NCBI GenBank assembly: GCA_964445575.1
Contig: CAYULB010000002.1
Location: 46,416 to 110,415 of the forward strand
Source: WJMT01 sp964445575
GTDB taxonomy: Bacteria > Acidobacteriota > Aminicenantia > Aminicenantales > Aminicenantaceae
Direction: 5' to 3'
Length of the DNA: 64,000 nucleotides
Shown here: positions 9,225 through 18,203 of the stretch, in pieces
Layout of the letters: every line of letters begins with the position of its first letter
Numbering within the stretch: position 1 is the stretch's first letter
The notes under the pieces: model-generated
The model's input: the letters and a program-made list of their open reading frames with translations, nothing else
Database searches by the model: none
Told to the model about the DNA's origin: nothing
Translations under genes and position numbers: made by a program

Positions 9225-10406
9225 CTAGATGACTTGGAGTACTTTTCCGCATTCTTTAAATTGCTGGATAACTGTATCCAGCTCTTCGTCAGTATGAGTG
9301 GCTGAATAACTGGTCCGGATGAGTGCGTTTCCCCTTGGAACTGCAGGATAAATAACAGGATTTGTAAAAATTCCCCTTTCTCTTAACATCTTCCAAAGCA
9401 TGAATGCTTTTTCGTCATTTCCGATTATAACCGGAATCACCGCACTTTGAGTGGGACCAGTCTCATATCCCATAGACTGGAAACTGGTTCTCATTTTCTT
9501 TGTAATTTCCCATAGCCTTTCTCTTCTCTCCGGCTCATTTTCAATGATATCCAGAGTAGCCAGCACAGTGGCGACAGAAGCGGGAGTAATGCTGGCACTG
9601 AATATAAGCGATCGGGCAAAATGTTTTATATAAGAAATAACCTTTTTCTCTCCAACCACAAATCCTCCTAAAGAAGCAAAAGATTTGCTGAAGGTCCCCA
9701 TGATGAGGTCAACATCCTCTTCCACACCGAAATGTTCGCAAGTGCCTCTTCCATGCTCTCCCATAACTCCGATTCCATGAGCATCATCAACCATGACCTT
9801 GGCATTATATTTTTTAGCCAGTCTGACAATTCCAGGCAGGTCAGCCAAGTCTCCTTCCATGCTGAAAACTCCATCCACCACAATGAGTTTATTCCTTTCT
9901 TCCTCTACAGAAGAAAGGACTCTTTCCAAATCATCCATATCATTGTGCTTAAATTTACAGACATCTCCATAGGAAAGGCGGCTGGCATCAATGATGCTGG
10001 CATGGACCATTTCATCCGACAAAATGACTTCTCCTTTCTGAACTAGAGTTGATATGATTCCTTGGTTGGTCTGAAAGCCAGTGCTGAAAGCCAGTGCTGC
10101 TTCCTTTTTCATGAATCGGGCCAGCCTTTCTTCCGATTCCACATGAATATCAAGGGTCCCGTTTAAAAACCTTGAACCGCAGGTAGCCACTCCATATTTA
10201 TCAACAGCCTCTTTGGCTGCCTGCATGACTTTTGGATGGTCAATAAGGCCCAGATAATTGTTGGAACCGACCATGATCACATCTTTTTCATTGATCTTGA
10301 CCTTGTTCCCTTCTACTTTCTGTATGGGAGTAAAATAGGGATAAATCCCCGTTTCCTGAGCCTCCTCAGCTCTCCTAAAGCAGTAGCATTTATCAAATAA
10401 ACCCAC
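9225..10406 (-). CDS. Serine palmitoyltransferase-like alpha-oxoamine synthase
   Basis: 393 aa PLP enzyme of the alpha-oxoamine synthase family, which condenses an amino acid with an acyl-CoA or acyl-ACP. The PLP lysine is K241 in GTFSKSFASLGG; H136 and the VDDAHG motif (207-211) shape the cofactor site. GIYPYFTPI near the N-terminus and GSRFLNGTLDIH resemble the Bacteroides serine palmitoyltransferase more than KBL (2-amino-3-ketobutyrate ligase) or BioF, as I recall those sequences. A divergent SDR epimerase gene starts 90 bp away. If this is SPT, the product is 3-ketosphinganine and the cell makes sphingolipids. KBL or BioF activity remains possible. Confidence 0.75.
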   Translation of the reverse strand: MGLFDKCYCFRRAEEAQETGIYPYFTPIQKVEGNKVKINEKDVIMVGSNNYLGLIDHPKVMQAAKEAVDKYGVATCGSRFLNGTLDIHVESEERLARFMKKEAALAFSTGFQTNQGIISTLVQKGEVILSDEMVHASIIDASRLSYGDVCKFKHNDMDDLERVLSSVEEERNKLIVVDGVFSMEGDLADLPGIVRLAKKYNAKVMVDDAHGIGVMGEHGRGTCEHFGVEEDVDLIMGTFSKSFASLGGFVVGEKKVISYIKHFARSLIFSASITPASVATVLATLDIIENEPERRERLWEITKKMRTSFQSMGYETGPTQSAVIPVIIGNDEKAFMLWKMLRERGIFTNPVIYPAVPRGNALIRTSYSATHTDEELDTVIQQFKECGKVLQVI

Positions 10407-10496
10407 GATTTCCTCCTGCTAAATGGTTTAAGATTTTAGAAAAAAACATCTTCTGATGATTTGACCTGACAAATGTATTTCCTTACAATTTCTATC

Positions 10497-11471
10497 ATGA
10501 AAATTTTCATAACGGGTGGGACCGGCTTTGTCGGCAGTCACCTTGTTGATTTCCTGTTAAAATTTAAAAACATTGAAATACATGCCCTCACCCGCAATCT
10601 CAAACAACTAAAATGGCTGAGAAGCCGCAACGTCAATCTTGTGGAAGGCGATTTGTTTTCCTTTCCTTCTCTCCCTTCCGATCTGGACTGCGTTTTTCAC
10701 ATTGCCGGTGTCAGTAAAGCACTTAAATCTGAAGATTATTATACAGTAAACCAGAAAGGCACAGCAAGCCTTTTTCAGAAACTATCCTTAGGATATCCCA
10801 ATCTTAAAAAAGTCATACACTTAAGCAGTCTGGCTGCAGCAGGGCCATGCTGTGACGGAAAACCTGTGACAGAAAACACAGAGCCCTTTTGTGTGACTCC
10901 TTACGGAGAAAGCAAACGACTGGGAGAAAAAGAAGCTCTTAAGTATAAACAAAACTTTTCTGTGATTATCGTTAGGGTAGGGCCTGTTTTTGGTCCCAGA
11001 GATAAAGATTTTCTTCCCTACTTCAAATTTATAAACAAAGGAATCCTCCCCTCTCTGGATTCAAAATCAGGTCTGATGAGCCTATGCTATATCAAAGATT
11101 TAGTCCGGGCTCTGTACTTATGCATGAATAAAGACCTTGAAAGCGGAGAAATATTCCATATTGCTGACCCTCGTCCCTACAGCTGGGATGAGCTGGGAAT
11201 GACTATTGCCAAATCTCTGGGGAAAAAACCTGTAAAAATAAACCCTCCCCGCTTCCTTCTCCGCATTGTTACTGCGCTTTCTGAGTTAGGTTCAAAAATC
11301 AATAAAAACCCCAGTATACTGAACCAGGATAAATTGATGGAAATGAATCAGGAAGGGTGGACAACCGACACTTCAAAAGCCAGAAAAGAGCTCGGGTTTG
11401 AAACCAGTTATTCTCTGGAACAGGCTGTTAAAGAGACAGTCAACTGGTACAAAGATATGAACTGGTTGTGA
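10497..11471 (+). CDS. NAD(P)-dependent epimerase/dehydratase (extended SDR)
   Basis: 324 aa from the ATG at 10497, which puts the nucleotide-binding motif GGTGFVG at residues 7-13 as expected; an ATG at 10473 would add eight residues. The active-site pair is YGESK (Tyr-x3-Lys), with SSLAAAG as the serine strand. Family members reduce or epimerise sugars and lipids. The gene is divergent from the SPT-like gene and shares its 90-bp intergenic region. A role as the ketosphinganine/ceramide reductase (CerR-like) is therefore attractive, but this is inference from position. No clear ribosome binding site is visible. Confidence 0.8.
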   Translation: MKIFITGGTGFVGSHLVDFLLKFKNIEIHALTRNLKQLKWLRSRNVNLVEGDLFSFPSLPSDLDCVFHIAGVSKALKSEDYYTVNQKGTASLFQKLSLGYPNLKKVIHLSSLAAAGPCCDGKPVTENTEPFCVTPYGESKRLGEKEALKYKQNFSVIIVRVGPVFGPRDKDFLPYFKFINKGILPSLDSKSGLMSLCYIKDLVRALYLCMNKDLESGEIFHIADPRPYSWDELGMTIAKSLGKKPVKINPPRFLLRIVTALSELGSKINKNPSILNQDKLMEMNQEGWTTDTSKARKELGFETSYSLEQAVKETVNWYKDMNWL

Positions 11472-11472
11472 C

Positions 11473-11955
11473 TTAATGATCCGGATGCCTTATGGAAGTA
11501 TAAAAGGTAGCGGAAAATCCTTTTTTATCCTTAAGACACCATTCTTCTTCCAGAGAACAAGCAAAATACCTGACTTTTCCCTTAACCATATGGTTCCCTC
11601 TTTCCGCTTCCGTCTTTACAGTAAAGGGCACTTTTACCGGTTCTGAAAGGTCCAGATATTCCACTCCATCTTTTTCTTTAACTTTTATATCCAGGTCAGA
11701 AGCAGTGAAAAAGTCTTTGGAGAAAGCCAAGATGTCTGAGGGTTCGATTTCGATGATAAAGGAGGGTTGAGAGCTAATGATAATCCCTTCCTTAACCGAA
11801 AAATTCAAAACAATGTTTCCTTCCTGTCCTCTGGAAAGCCGTTTGGGACTTACATTGGCATTGATTCCAAGCAAATCATATTTATCTGATTTGTCTGAAG
11901 CAAAAGACAGCAAGGTCAAACAGATAAGAACTGCAATGCAGGCACTTTCTCTCAT
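11473..11955 (-). CDS. Small exported protein, DsbD N-terminal (alpha)-like
   Basis: 160 aa with a short hydrophobic leader (ACIAVLICLTLLSFA). The remainder is predicted beta-sandwich. The C-terminal segment VRYFACSLEEEWCLKDKKGF has two cysteines in the same arrangement as the DsbD alpha domain, which passes electrons to periplasmic thiols. No membrane or thioredoxin domains follow, so it would be a stand-alone domain. The assignment rests on this weak pattern only. It ends 1 bp from the convergent epimerase gene. Confidence 0.5.
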   Translation of the reverse strand: MRESACIAVLICLTLLSFASDKSDKYDLLGINANVSPKRLSRGQEGNIVLNFSVKEGIIISSQPSFIIEIEPSDILAFSKDFFTASDLDIKVKEKDGVEYLDLSEPVKVPFTVKTEAERGNHMVKGKVRYFACSLEEEWCLKDKKGFSATFYTSIRHPDH

Positions 11956-12094
11956 TGATGGCTTCTTTATAGATATAATCTATAATAATGAGTTGTGGGA
12001 TAGAATTCAAATTTTAGCCCAAAAAAAATTCATTTATCAGAGAAAAATTTAACTTTATTTTTTTATATATATTTATTATAATCCAAAAAATAAA

Positions 12095-13096
12095 ATGAGT
12101 TTGAGATCACAAATCACGGGAACAGGACACTTTGTGCCCCCCCGCATTGCTACAAATTTCGACCTGAAAAAGGAAATAGATACTTCTGACGAATGGATAC
12201 GCAAAAGAACAGGAATCAGAGAAAGACATTATGTTGAACCTGGAACCGGTTCTTCAGACCTAGCTTATGAAGCCTCCTTAAAAGCCATTCGAGACGCAGG
12301 AATCCAAAAGGATGATATTGATTTCATCATTGCAGCGACTCTGTCTCCAGACCATTACTTTCCTGGAATTGCCGTGCTGGTCCAATCAAAACTGGGGATT
12401 AAAAATATCGGAGCTCTGGACATCCGGAATCAATGCAGCGGCTTCATCTACGCTTTATCTATAGCAGACCAATATATTAAATCTGGAATGTACCGGAAAA
12501 TACTGTTAGTGGCTGCAGAGGTTCAGTCCACAAATCTTGACTATTCCATGGAAGGAAGACACATTGCCGTTCTTTTTGGAGACGGGGGAGCGGCTGTCAT
12601 AATAGAAGGAATTGAAAATGATGAAAACCGGGGTCTTCTTTCCACTCACCTGTTCTCTGACGGAAGATTCGCATCAAAGTTATGGATGGAAACTCCCAGC
12701 CCCAAAGACAAACCTACCTTTTCCTATGAAATGATTGACAAAAAAAGGTGCTTTCCGAAAATGGATGGAAAGCATGTATTTGTTAATGCTGTTGAAAAAA
12801 TGCCTCAAGCCGTTTGGGCAGCTCTGGAATACAATCACATGACCATCGATGACGTGGATCATCTCATCCCTCATCAAGCTAATGACAGAATAAGTCTTAT
12901 GGTGGCACAAAAATTAGGAATCCCGGTTCCTAAAGTGATCAGAAATATTGACCGTTTGGGAAACACCACAGCAGCCTCAATTCCTATAGCCCTGGATGAA
13001 TCCGTTAGAAACGGACGAATAAAAAAAGGCGATATTGTGGCGCTGACATCCTTTGGATCAGGTTATACCTGGGCTTCTGCTCTCATGCGATGGTAA
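12095..13096 (+). CDS. fabH: 3-oxoacyl-[ACP] synthase III
   Basis: 333 aa KAS III. It condenses an acyl-CoA starter with malonyl-ACP to begin fatty acid synthesis in the cytosol. The triad is visible: Cys in NQCSGFIYAL (about 112), His in IPHQAN (about 251) and Asn in GNTTAAS (about 283). Length is normal. The ATG has no Shine-Dalgarno in the AT-rich leader. No other fab genes are adjacent, so this may be a dedicated starter enzyme. It lies about 1.7 kb from the SPT-like gene, but a link is only suggested. Confidence 0.9.
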   Translation: MSLRSQITGTGHFVPPRIATNFDLKKEIDTSDEWIRKRTGIRERHYVEPGTGSSDLAYEASLKAIRDAGIQKDDIDFIIAATLSPDHYFPGIAVLVQSKLGIKNIGALDIRNQCSGFIYALSIADQYIKSGMYRKILLVAAEVQSTNLDYSMEGRHIAVLFGDGGAAVIIEGIENDENRGLLSTHLFSDGRFASKLWMETPSPKDKPTFSYEMIDKKRCFPKMDGKHVFVNAVEKMPQAVWAALEYNHMTIDDVDHLIPHQANDRISLMVAQKLGIPVPKVIRNIDRLGNTTAASIPIALDESVRNGRIKKGDIVALTSFGSGYTWASALMRW

Positions 13097-13180
13097 TGAT
13101 AAATGTGACAGTTAAGGTGATTGAATAACCTACCTTTATTTAGTTATGGTTTTGTGCTAGGATTGTTATTTAATCTGGAT

Positions 13181-13424
13181 TATTCACGAGTTGAGATTGG
13201 AGATTGCTGCAGATGCGAGGCACAGGGCATGAAGTCGTGGTCCTTCACTGCGAATGCCCTGTAACGAAGCAGATGCAGTGAGATCGGCTCGCCTGGAAGG
13301 TAAAAAAATGGCGATTAAGATTAAAAATATAAACAAGAAAAATATTCAAGACATTGTTCCTGAAAGAATCTTGCATATAGCTGAAAATAAATTATTAAAA
13401 AACATCGCTATTTTTTTATGAATA
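13181..13424 (+). repeat. Structured interspersed element, copy A (full length)
   Basis: About 244 nt in the gap between fabH and the DUF885-like gene (13097-13485), which holds no other gene. Paired segments: closing helix 13181-13186 with 13419-13424; P1 13187-13194 with 13284-13291; P2 13207-13211 plus 13214-13216 with 13269-13271 plus 13274-13278, separated by opposing GA dinucleotides; P3 13222-13230 with 13254-13262; second arm 13302-13315 with 13404-13417 (one G-U). The apical segment 13231-13253 is 21 of 23 identical to copy B. Pairs differ from copy B in a compensatory way. Function unknown: a mobile non-autonomous element or an RNA. Confidence 0.75.
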
Positions 13425-13485
13425 GGTCAGGCTAATATTAATCATTTAACAAAGAATATTTGTGGTTAAATACAGGAGGAACAAT

Positions 13486-15249
13486 ATGAAAAAGATTTTA
13501 ACCATTCTTTTCATTTTTGCATTTTCACTGACCAGCACTGGGATTCTTTTCTCTCAAAATAAAGAAGATGAAAAATTCCAGAAAACTTTAGAGGACTACC
13601 TGGATACTTTATGGAAGTTCTTTCCTACTCAGGCCACCCTTGCTGGATTTCATGGATATGACGATAAACTGGAAGATTTTTCCAGCCGTAATGTCTCCAA
13701 ACAGTATGAAAACCTGGAAAAACTGAATAAATCATTCATAGTTGATATCGACACAGAAGCATTGAGCCCTGAAGTCAAAATAGACCATTCTATGGTCATT
13801 GATGGTCTTTCCCTTGAATTACTCCAGCACGAAAGTCTTCTTCCCTGGGAATATGACCCATTATTTTACAACAAAATATTATTCAACTGTGTAAGACCTC
13901 TGATGACAGGAGATTTTGGCAGTCCTGAAGATCGAGCCAAAAATGCAGTTAAGCGGCTCAATGAAATACCCAAATTCCTGAAAACAGCCATGAAAAACTT
14001 AAAAACTCCCCCTCAAATCTCTACAGAAAAAGCCATTGAGCAATTCCCGGCCATACTGAATTTTTATCAAAATGAAATGCCCCAGCTCATCCAGGAAGCT
14101 CCTGATTCCCAAAAGTCTGACCTTCAGAATAAACTTGCTTCTGTCATTCCCGCTTTACAGGAATATCAAACCTATTTAAAGAATGACCTTCTTCCCAAAT
14201 CAACAGGCAATTTCCGCTTACTCACCGCCCATGTGAGAATGGCCAGAATGAGCTTACAGAATCTTACTCCTCTTCAGCAAATTGCAGAAATGGCAAAAAT
14301 CGATATCAACAACATACACAGAGAGATGGCTCTGATTTGCATTTCCTTCTATAAAATCATGGACCCAAAATTCAATGTTGAAAAACCCCCTTCAAATCTT
14401 ACAGAAGAACAGGTTAGAAATGTCATCATCTCCCACGTCCTTGATAAACTAAAAACCTTTCACCCGACCAAAGAAAACTTTATGGAAGCTTTAAAGTCAT
14501 CTAAAGAGGACGTTAAAGAATTCATACAGGAAAAAGAACTGCTCCTCAATCTTCCTGAAGCGGAATTGAATATCGAGGAAATGCCTGAAGTCTTCAACCT
14601 GGGGAACCGCTTCAGACTGGTGAGGCCTGCCCCGTATGAGGATTCAGATCAATATAACCTTCAAATTGCTCCTATTGATGAAAATTTAAGCGACGAGGCT
14701 ATCCAGGGAATCCTGGAAGAATACAATGATTTCATGCTGCCCTTCTACAGCACAAGAAACATCTATCCAGGACCTTTTGTTCCTGCCTATACGACACTTA
14801 AAGATGCTTCTTTAGCCCGGAAACTTCACCCTAACAGAGCGATCTTCCATGGTTGGCCTTTGTTTGTCGAAGAAATGTTAGCTATGAACGGAATTGGAAA
14901 TTATGACTTAAGATATCGCTTGCATCAATTAAAAATGAAGCTCAAGAGTGCCATTGATTTTATATTGGACCTTCAGATCCATCAAGGGAGCATGACCAAA
15001 GAACAAGCTGTCAACTATATGACAAGGATGGGTTTCCAATCCAAAGCCGAAGCTGAAAAGAACTGGGAGAGAATCGTCTTGATGCCTGTTGAAGCTGCCA
15101 TGCCCTATGTAGGTTACCAAGAAATGCTGGATATACAAGAAAATTACAAAAAAATCAAAGGGGATTCTTACAGCAAAAAAGAATTTCTCCAGGAATTACT
15201 CAATTATGGTCCTATCCCACTCAGACTATTAAGAGAAGAGATCAAATAA
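13486..15249 (+). CDS. Exported DUF885-like protein lacking the metal motif
   Basis: 587 aa from the ATG at 13486, which follows AGGAGGA by 5 nt and starts a signal peptide (KKILTILFIFAFSLTSTGILFS); an upstream start at 13462 would spoil both. The layout resembles DUF885 proteins, predicted zinc peptidases, with ATLAGFHGYD early and IFHGWPLFVEEML late. The segment where active members carry HExxPGHH reads IYPGPFVPAYT, so the histidines are missing. It may be an inactive or repurposed member. It stands alone between the structured element and a strong terminator. Confidence 0.65.
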   Translation: MKKILTILFIFAFSLTSTGILFSQNKEDEKFQKTLEDYLDTLWKFFPTQATLAGFHGYDDKLEDFSSRNVSKQYENLEKLNKSFIVDIDTEALSPEVKIDHSMVIDGLSLELLQHESLLPWEYDPLFYNKILFNCVRPLMTGDFGSPEDRAKNAVKRLNEIPKFLKTAMKNLKTPPQISTEKAIEQFPAILNFYQNEMPQLIQEAPDSQKSDLQNKLASVIPALQEYQTYLKNDLLPKSTGNFRLLTAHVRMARMSLQNLTPLQQIAEMAKIDINNIHREMALICISFYKIMDPKFNVEKPPSNLTEEQVRNVIISHVLDKLKTFHPTKENFMEALKSSKEDVKEFIQEKELLLNLPEAELNIEEMPEVFNLGNRFRLVRPAPYEDSDQYNLQIAPIDENLSDEAIQGILEEYNDFMLPFYSTRNIYPGPFVPAYTTLKDASLARKLHPNRAIFHGWPLFVEEMLAMNGIGNYDLRYRLHQLKMKLKSAIDFILDLQIHQGSMTKEQAVNYMTRMGFQSKAEAEKNWERIVLMPVEAAMPYVGYQEMLDIQENYKKIKGDSYSKKEFLQELLNYGPIPLRLLREEIK

Positions 15250-15272
15250 AACAGAAGACAAATACCATATAT

Positions 15273-15305
15273 AAAAAAGACCCGTTCAAAAGCGGGTCTT
15301 TTTTT
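15273..15305 (+). terminator. Rho-independent terminator
   Basis: Stem agacccg / cgggtct (15278-15284 with 15293-15299), extended by A/T pairs, loop ttcaaaag, followed by a run of T. It ends the DUF885-like transcript. Confidence 0.9.
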
Positions 15306-15337
15306 ATGCAATCTTAGCCCGGCTGAAGATAAGAAAA

Positions 15338-16123
15338 ATGTTTAGGATTGTCGATTCTCACGCTCACTTAAACACAAAGGATTTTGATAAAGACAGAGAC
15401 CAAGTTATCGAGCGTGCTTTTCACTCTGGTGTAAAAGCCATTCTTTGTCCTGCAGAAGTATCAGATAGAGAAAATTTAAGAACAACTTACAGCCTTCTGA
15501 AAAAATACCATCAAATTTCAGCAGCCGCAGGAGTTCATCCCCATAATGCAAGGTTTTTTAATCCCAAAAATGAAAATATCATTAGAGAAATGGCTAAAAA
15601 GAATCAAATCACTGCAGTAGGAGAGATAGGTCTTGACTATCACTACAACTACTCTCAACCTTCTGAGCAACAGTATGCATTTCAAAAACAACTCTTTGTG
15701 GCTGAGGATTTAAAACTTCCGGTTATCCTCCACAGTCGAATGGCCTCCTCAGACATCCTCTCCTCTATTAAAGAACAGCATTTTACTTTCGGTGGCATCC
15801 TGCACTGCTTTACAGAAGGTCTTGAATTTGCAGAAAAAATGCTTGACCTGGGCTTCTATATCTCATTCTCAGGAATTATTACTTATCCCAAAGCACACCA
15901 GTTAAGAGAAGCGGCAAAAAATATTCCCCTTCAAAGACTTCTGATAGAAACTGACGCCCCTTATCTGACTCCGGTTCCTTACCGGAATAAATATAAAAGA
16001 AATGAACCGGCTTTTGTTATAGAAACCGCAAAAATTCTAGCAGAACTTAAAAAAGTTTCCTTTGAATCTTTTGCTGAACAAATGTATCTTAACTTCAGCA
16101 CACTTTTTCAGTTTGAAATATAA
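15338..16123 (+). CDS. tatD: TatD-family metal-dependent DNase
   Basis: 261 aa TIM-barrel hydrolase. Metal ligands follow the family: DSHAHLN (HxH, residues 7-13), GEIGLDYHY (Glu, about 95), HSR (about 131), LHCFTEG (about 156) and ETDAPYLTP (Asp, about 209). TatD proteins are 3'-5' exonucleases linked to DNA repair and fragmentation. Its length is typical. It begins a run of plus-strand genes after the terminator, 61 bp before the polyprenyl synthase. Confidence 0.93.
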   Translation: MFRIVDSHAHLNTKDFDKDRDQVIERAFHSGVKAILCPAEVSDRENLRTTYSLLKKYHQISAAAGVHPHNARFFNPKNENIIREMAKKNQITAVGEIGLDYHYNYSQPSEQQYAFQKQLFVAEDLKLPVILHSRMASSDILSSIKEQHFTFGGILHCFTEGLEFAEKMLDLGFYISFSGIITYPKAHQLREAAKNIPLQRLLIETDAPYLTPVPYRNKYKRNEPAFVIETAKILAELKKVSFESFAEQMYLNFSTLFQFEI

Positions 16124-16184
16124 AATTTTTGATGGTAATATACAATCTGCATATAAAAAATAATCGGCCCTCTAGGGAAACATT

Positions 16185-17207
16185 ATGGTAAAGGCAACCC
16201 AAAAGGCTCTCAAAAAGAAAATCAAAAAAAACGCTTCTTTAACAGACCTCTATTCGATCATAAAAAATGATTTAAACGAGACAGAAAATAAAATACAAAA
16301 TTTCATCTCTTCTCCCAATCCTCTCATAAAAGAAATCAGTGCGTATCTGTTTAAAAAGCCAGGGAAAAAAATAAGGCCGGCCGTACTGACTCTTTGCTCC
16401 AAGCTGTTTAACTATCAAGGAACCGAACACATCCTCATGGGAGCTCTTGTAGAAATGATTCATACCGCAAGCCTTATTCATGATGACATCATCGATGACT
16501 CAGATAAAAGAAGAGGAAAGGATACCATCCACACCCGTTGGGGTCCGAACATCACCGTTCTTCTGGGAGATTACTTATACATAAACACCATAGACACTTC
16601 TCTTGAAACAGATTATCTAGATATAACCCGTACCCTCTTAAACGCCTCCACAAAAATGATTGAGGGAGAGCTGAATGAATATTACCTAAGCGGAGATCTG
16701 AGCATCAGCGAACATGACTATTTAGAAATACTCAACAAAAAAACAGCCGCTCTTTTTTCTGCTTCCTGCCAAATTGGAGGAAAACTCGCCAATGCCTCCC
16801 CAAAACACATAAAAATGCTGGGAGAGTTCGGCACTAATTTTGGGATGAGTTTCCAACTGATCGACGACCTTTTGGACTATTCGGGAGACCCCGAATCACT
16901 AGGAAAACCGGTTTTATCAGATTTGAGAGAAGGACGTATCACTCTCCCTCTGATATACACCTTCAACAATGACGGCCGTGAGAACCGACACAGCATTACG
17001 AAACTCTTCAACCAAAAAGATTTCAGTGAATACTCCCTTAACAAAATTATAGACATAGTCAAATCCAATGGGGCGCTCGATTATACTTTTCAAAAAGCAA
17101 ATGAATTTTCGATTTCAGCTCAAAATATACTGAACGATTTTCCAGAATCTGTTTACCGGAAAAGCCTGATGCAGCTCTCAGGCTACGTGCTCCACCGGAA
17201 CAGATAG
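16185..17207 (+). CDS. Trans-polyprenyl diphosphate synthase
   Basis: 340 aa isoprenyl synthase that chains isopentenyl diphosphate onto an allylic primer to make quinone or carrier side chains. First Asp-rich motif HDDIIDDSDKRRG (about 98-110), second LIDDLLDYSGDPESLGKP (about 225-242). The residues before the first motif (MIHTASLI) are small to medium, typical of long-chain (C40-C50, IspB-like) rather than farnesyl synthases. The N-terminus has an unusual basic KKKIKKN stretch. AGGGAAA lies before the ATG. Confidence 0.9.
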   Translation: MVKATQKALKKKIKKNASLTDLYSIIKNDLNETENKIQNFISSPNPLIKEISAYLFKKPGKKIRPAVLTLCSKLFNYQGTEHILMGALVEMIHTASLIHDDIIDDSDKRRGKDTIHTRWGPNITVLLGDYLYINTIDTSLETDYLDITRTLLNASTKMIEGELNEYYLSGDLSISEHDYLEILNKKTAALFSASCQIGGKLANASPKHIKMLGEFGTNFGMSFQLIDDLLDYSGDPESLGKPVLSDLREGRITLPLIYTFNNDGRENRHSITKLFNQKDFSEYSLNKIIDIVKSNGALDYTFQKANEFSISAQNILNDFPESVYRKSLMQLSGYVLHRNR

Positions 17208-17278
17208 CTTATTTTGCATATATCATATTAAATTTGCGTGGGAATGAATGAACATCTTAAGAATCGCATAGGCCAGAA

Positions 17279-17794
17279 ATGCTGGAGATCGAAGTCAAGG
17301 TCAAAATCGACCATTTAAAAAAAATTCATGAAAAGCTTTTGTCCCTAGAGGCCCGGCTGCACAGACCCCGATATTTTGAAGAAAATATTCTCTATGACTT
17401 TCCGGATAAAAAGCTCACCCGCAGCTGTCGGGCATTGAGACTTCGTTCAACAGGCAGAAAATGTATGCTGACTTACAAAGGGGAATTAAAAAAATCCAGA
17501 AAGTTTAAAATCAGAAAAGAATATGAAACTCAGGTAAACAACAAAAAACAAATTCAAAATATCCTAAGCTCCTTGGGTTTCAAACAAATCTTTTCCTATC
17601 AGAAATACAGAACAGAATACAGAGCCAAAAACCTAAAAATTTGCCTGGATGAGACCAAGGCGGGAAATTTTCTGGAGTTCGAAGGGGAAAGGGAAGATAT
17701 AATCCGATTTGCAAAAAAAATGGGGTTTAAAAAAAGTGATTTTATAAAGGCTGATTATATATCTTTAATGAAAGAGAGAGAGGGAAAAACATAA
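17279..17794 (+). CDS. CYTH-domain protein (class IV adenylate cyclase/ThTPase-like)
   Basis: 171 aa, a single CYTH domain. The defining ExExK motif is at the N-terminus (EIEVK, residues 3-7), and LRLRS, KCMLTYKG, RKEYE and ETKAGNFLEFEGE follow as the alternating charged strands of the triphosphate tunnel. Members are CyaB-type adenylate cyclases, thiamine triphosphatases or inorganic triphosphatases; the sequence does not separate these. It lies after the polyprenyl synthase and converges on rpoZ, which ends 17 bp away. Confidence 0.85.
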   Translation: MLEIEVKVKIDHLKKIHEKLLSLEARLHRPRYFEENILYDFPDKKLTRSCRALRLRSTGRKCMLTYKGELKKSRKFKIRKEYETQVNNKKQIQNILSSLGFKQIFSYQKYRTEYRAKNLKICLDETKAGNFLEFEGEREDIIRFAKKMGFKKSDFIKADYISLMKEREGKT

Positions 17795-17810
17795 AGGTAC
17801 CCCATCTCCC

Positions 17811-18029
17811 TCAGCCTTCCCTTTCCTTCTTTTCCATTTTCTCCTTTTCATCTTCATTGATGACCTTGAAGTCCACGAGGCCTCTCTTTACTTCTTCCTC
17901 TGCAATTTGAATGAGGTTCTTGTGTTTGGATTTTATTTTGGGTTTAGCTCCCTTTAGCAGCTGCCTCGCTCTTTTTGATACCAGTAAAATGAATTTGTAT
18001 TTGCTGTCCAGTCCTTTATAAGATTCCAA
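17811..18029 (-). CDS. rpoZ: RNA polymerase omega subunit
   Basis: 72 aa. DSKYKFILLVSKRARQLLKG (residues 8-27) is the omega signature for docking the beta' subunit, followed by KNLIQIAEEEVKRGLVDF. The ORF begins at TTG (18029), preceded by AGGAGA at proper spacing, so TTG appears to be the true start. The last 15 residues are highly charged and repetitive (EKEKMEKKEREG). The gene usually follows gmk, but here it stands alone. Confidence 0.88.
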   Translation of the reverse strand: MESYKGLDSKYKFILLVSKRARQLLKGAKPKIKSKHKNLIQIAEEEVKRGLVDFKVINEDEKEKMEKKEREG

Positions 18030-18161
18030 TTATAAAAATCTCCTCTTTAATAAATCATTCTGTAAGATATCAAAAAATGGACTTAAATTCAACATATAAT
18101 TTAATCTAGCCTGTATGTTTTCTTATTTTAACAACTCTTTCCTCACTCTTATCACTTATAT

Positions 18162-18190
18162 TTGACAATGAAAAAGGAGTTAATTAAACT
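18162..18190 (+). promoter_or_regulatory. Probable promoter of tRNA-Lys
   Basis: TTGACA at 18162-18167 and TAAACT at 18185-18190 with a 17-nt spacer, ending 13 nt before the tRNA. The -10 is imperfect; TATAAA at 18190-18195 would need a 22-nt spacer. Confidence 0.45.
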
Positions 18191-18203
18191 ATAAAATCTA
18201 AGT

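Noticed and set aside
13308..13421. 37-codon ORF inside element copy A with GGAAGG upstream
   Set aside because: Copies B and C carry different, shorter frames at the same place (10 and 30 codons), so no peptide is conserved across copies.
13181..13424. Retron or CRISPR-like explanation for the structured element
   Set aside because: No reverse transcriptase, cas gene or spaced repeats occur near any copy.
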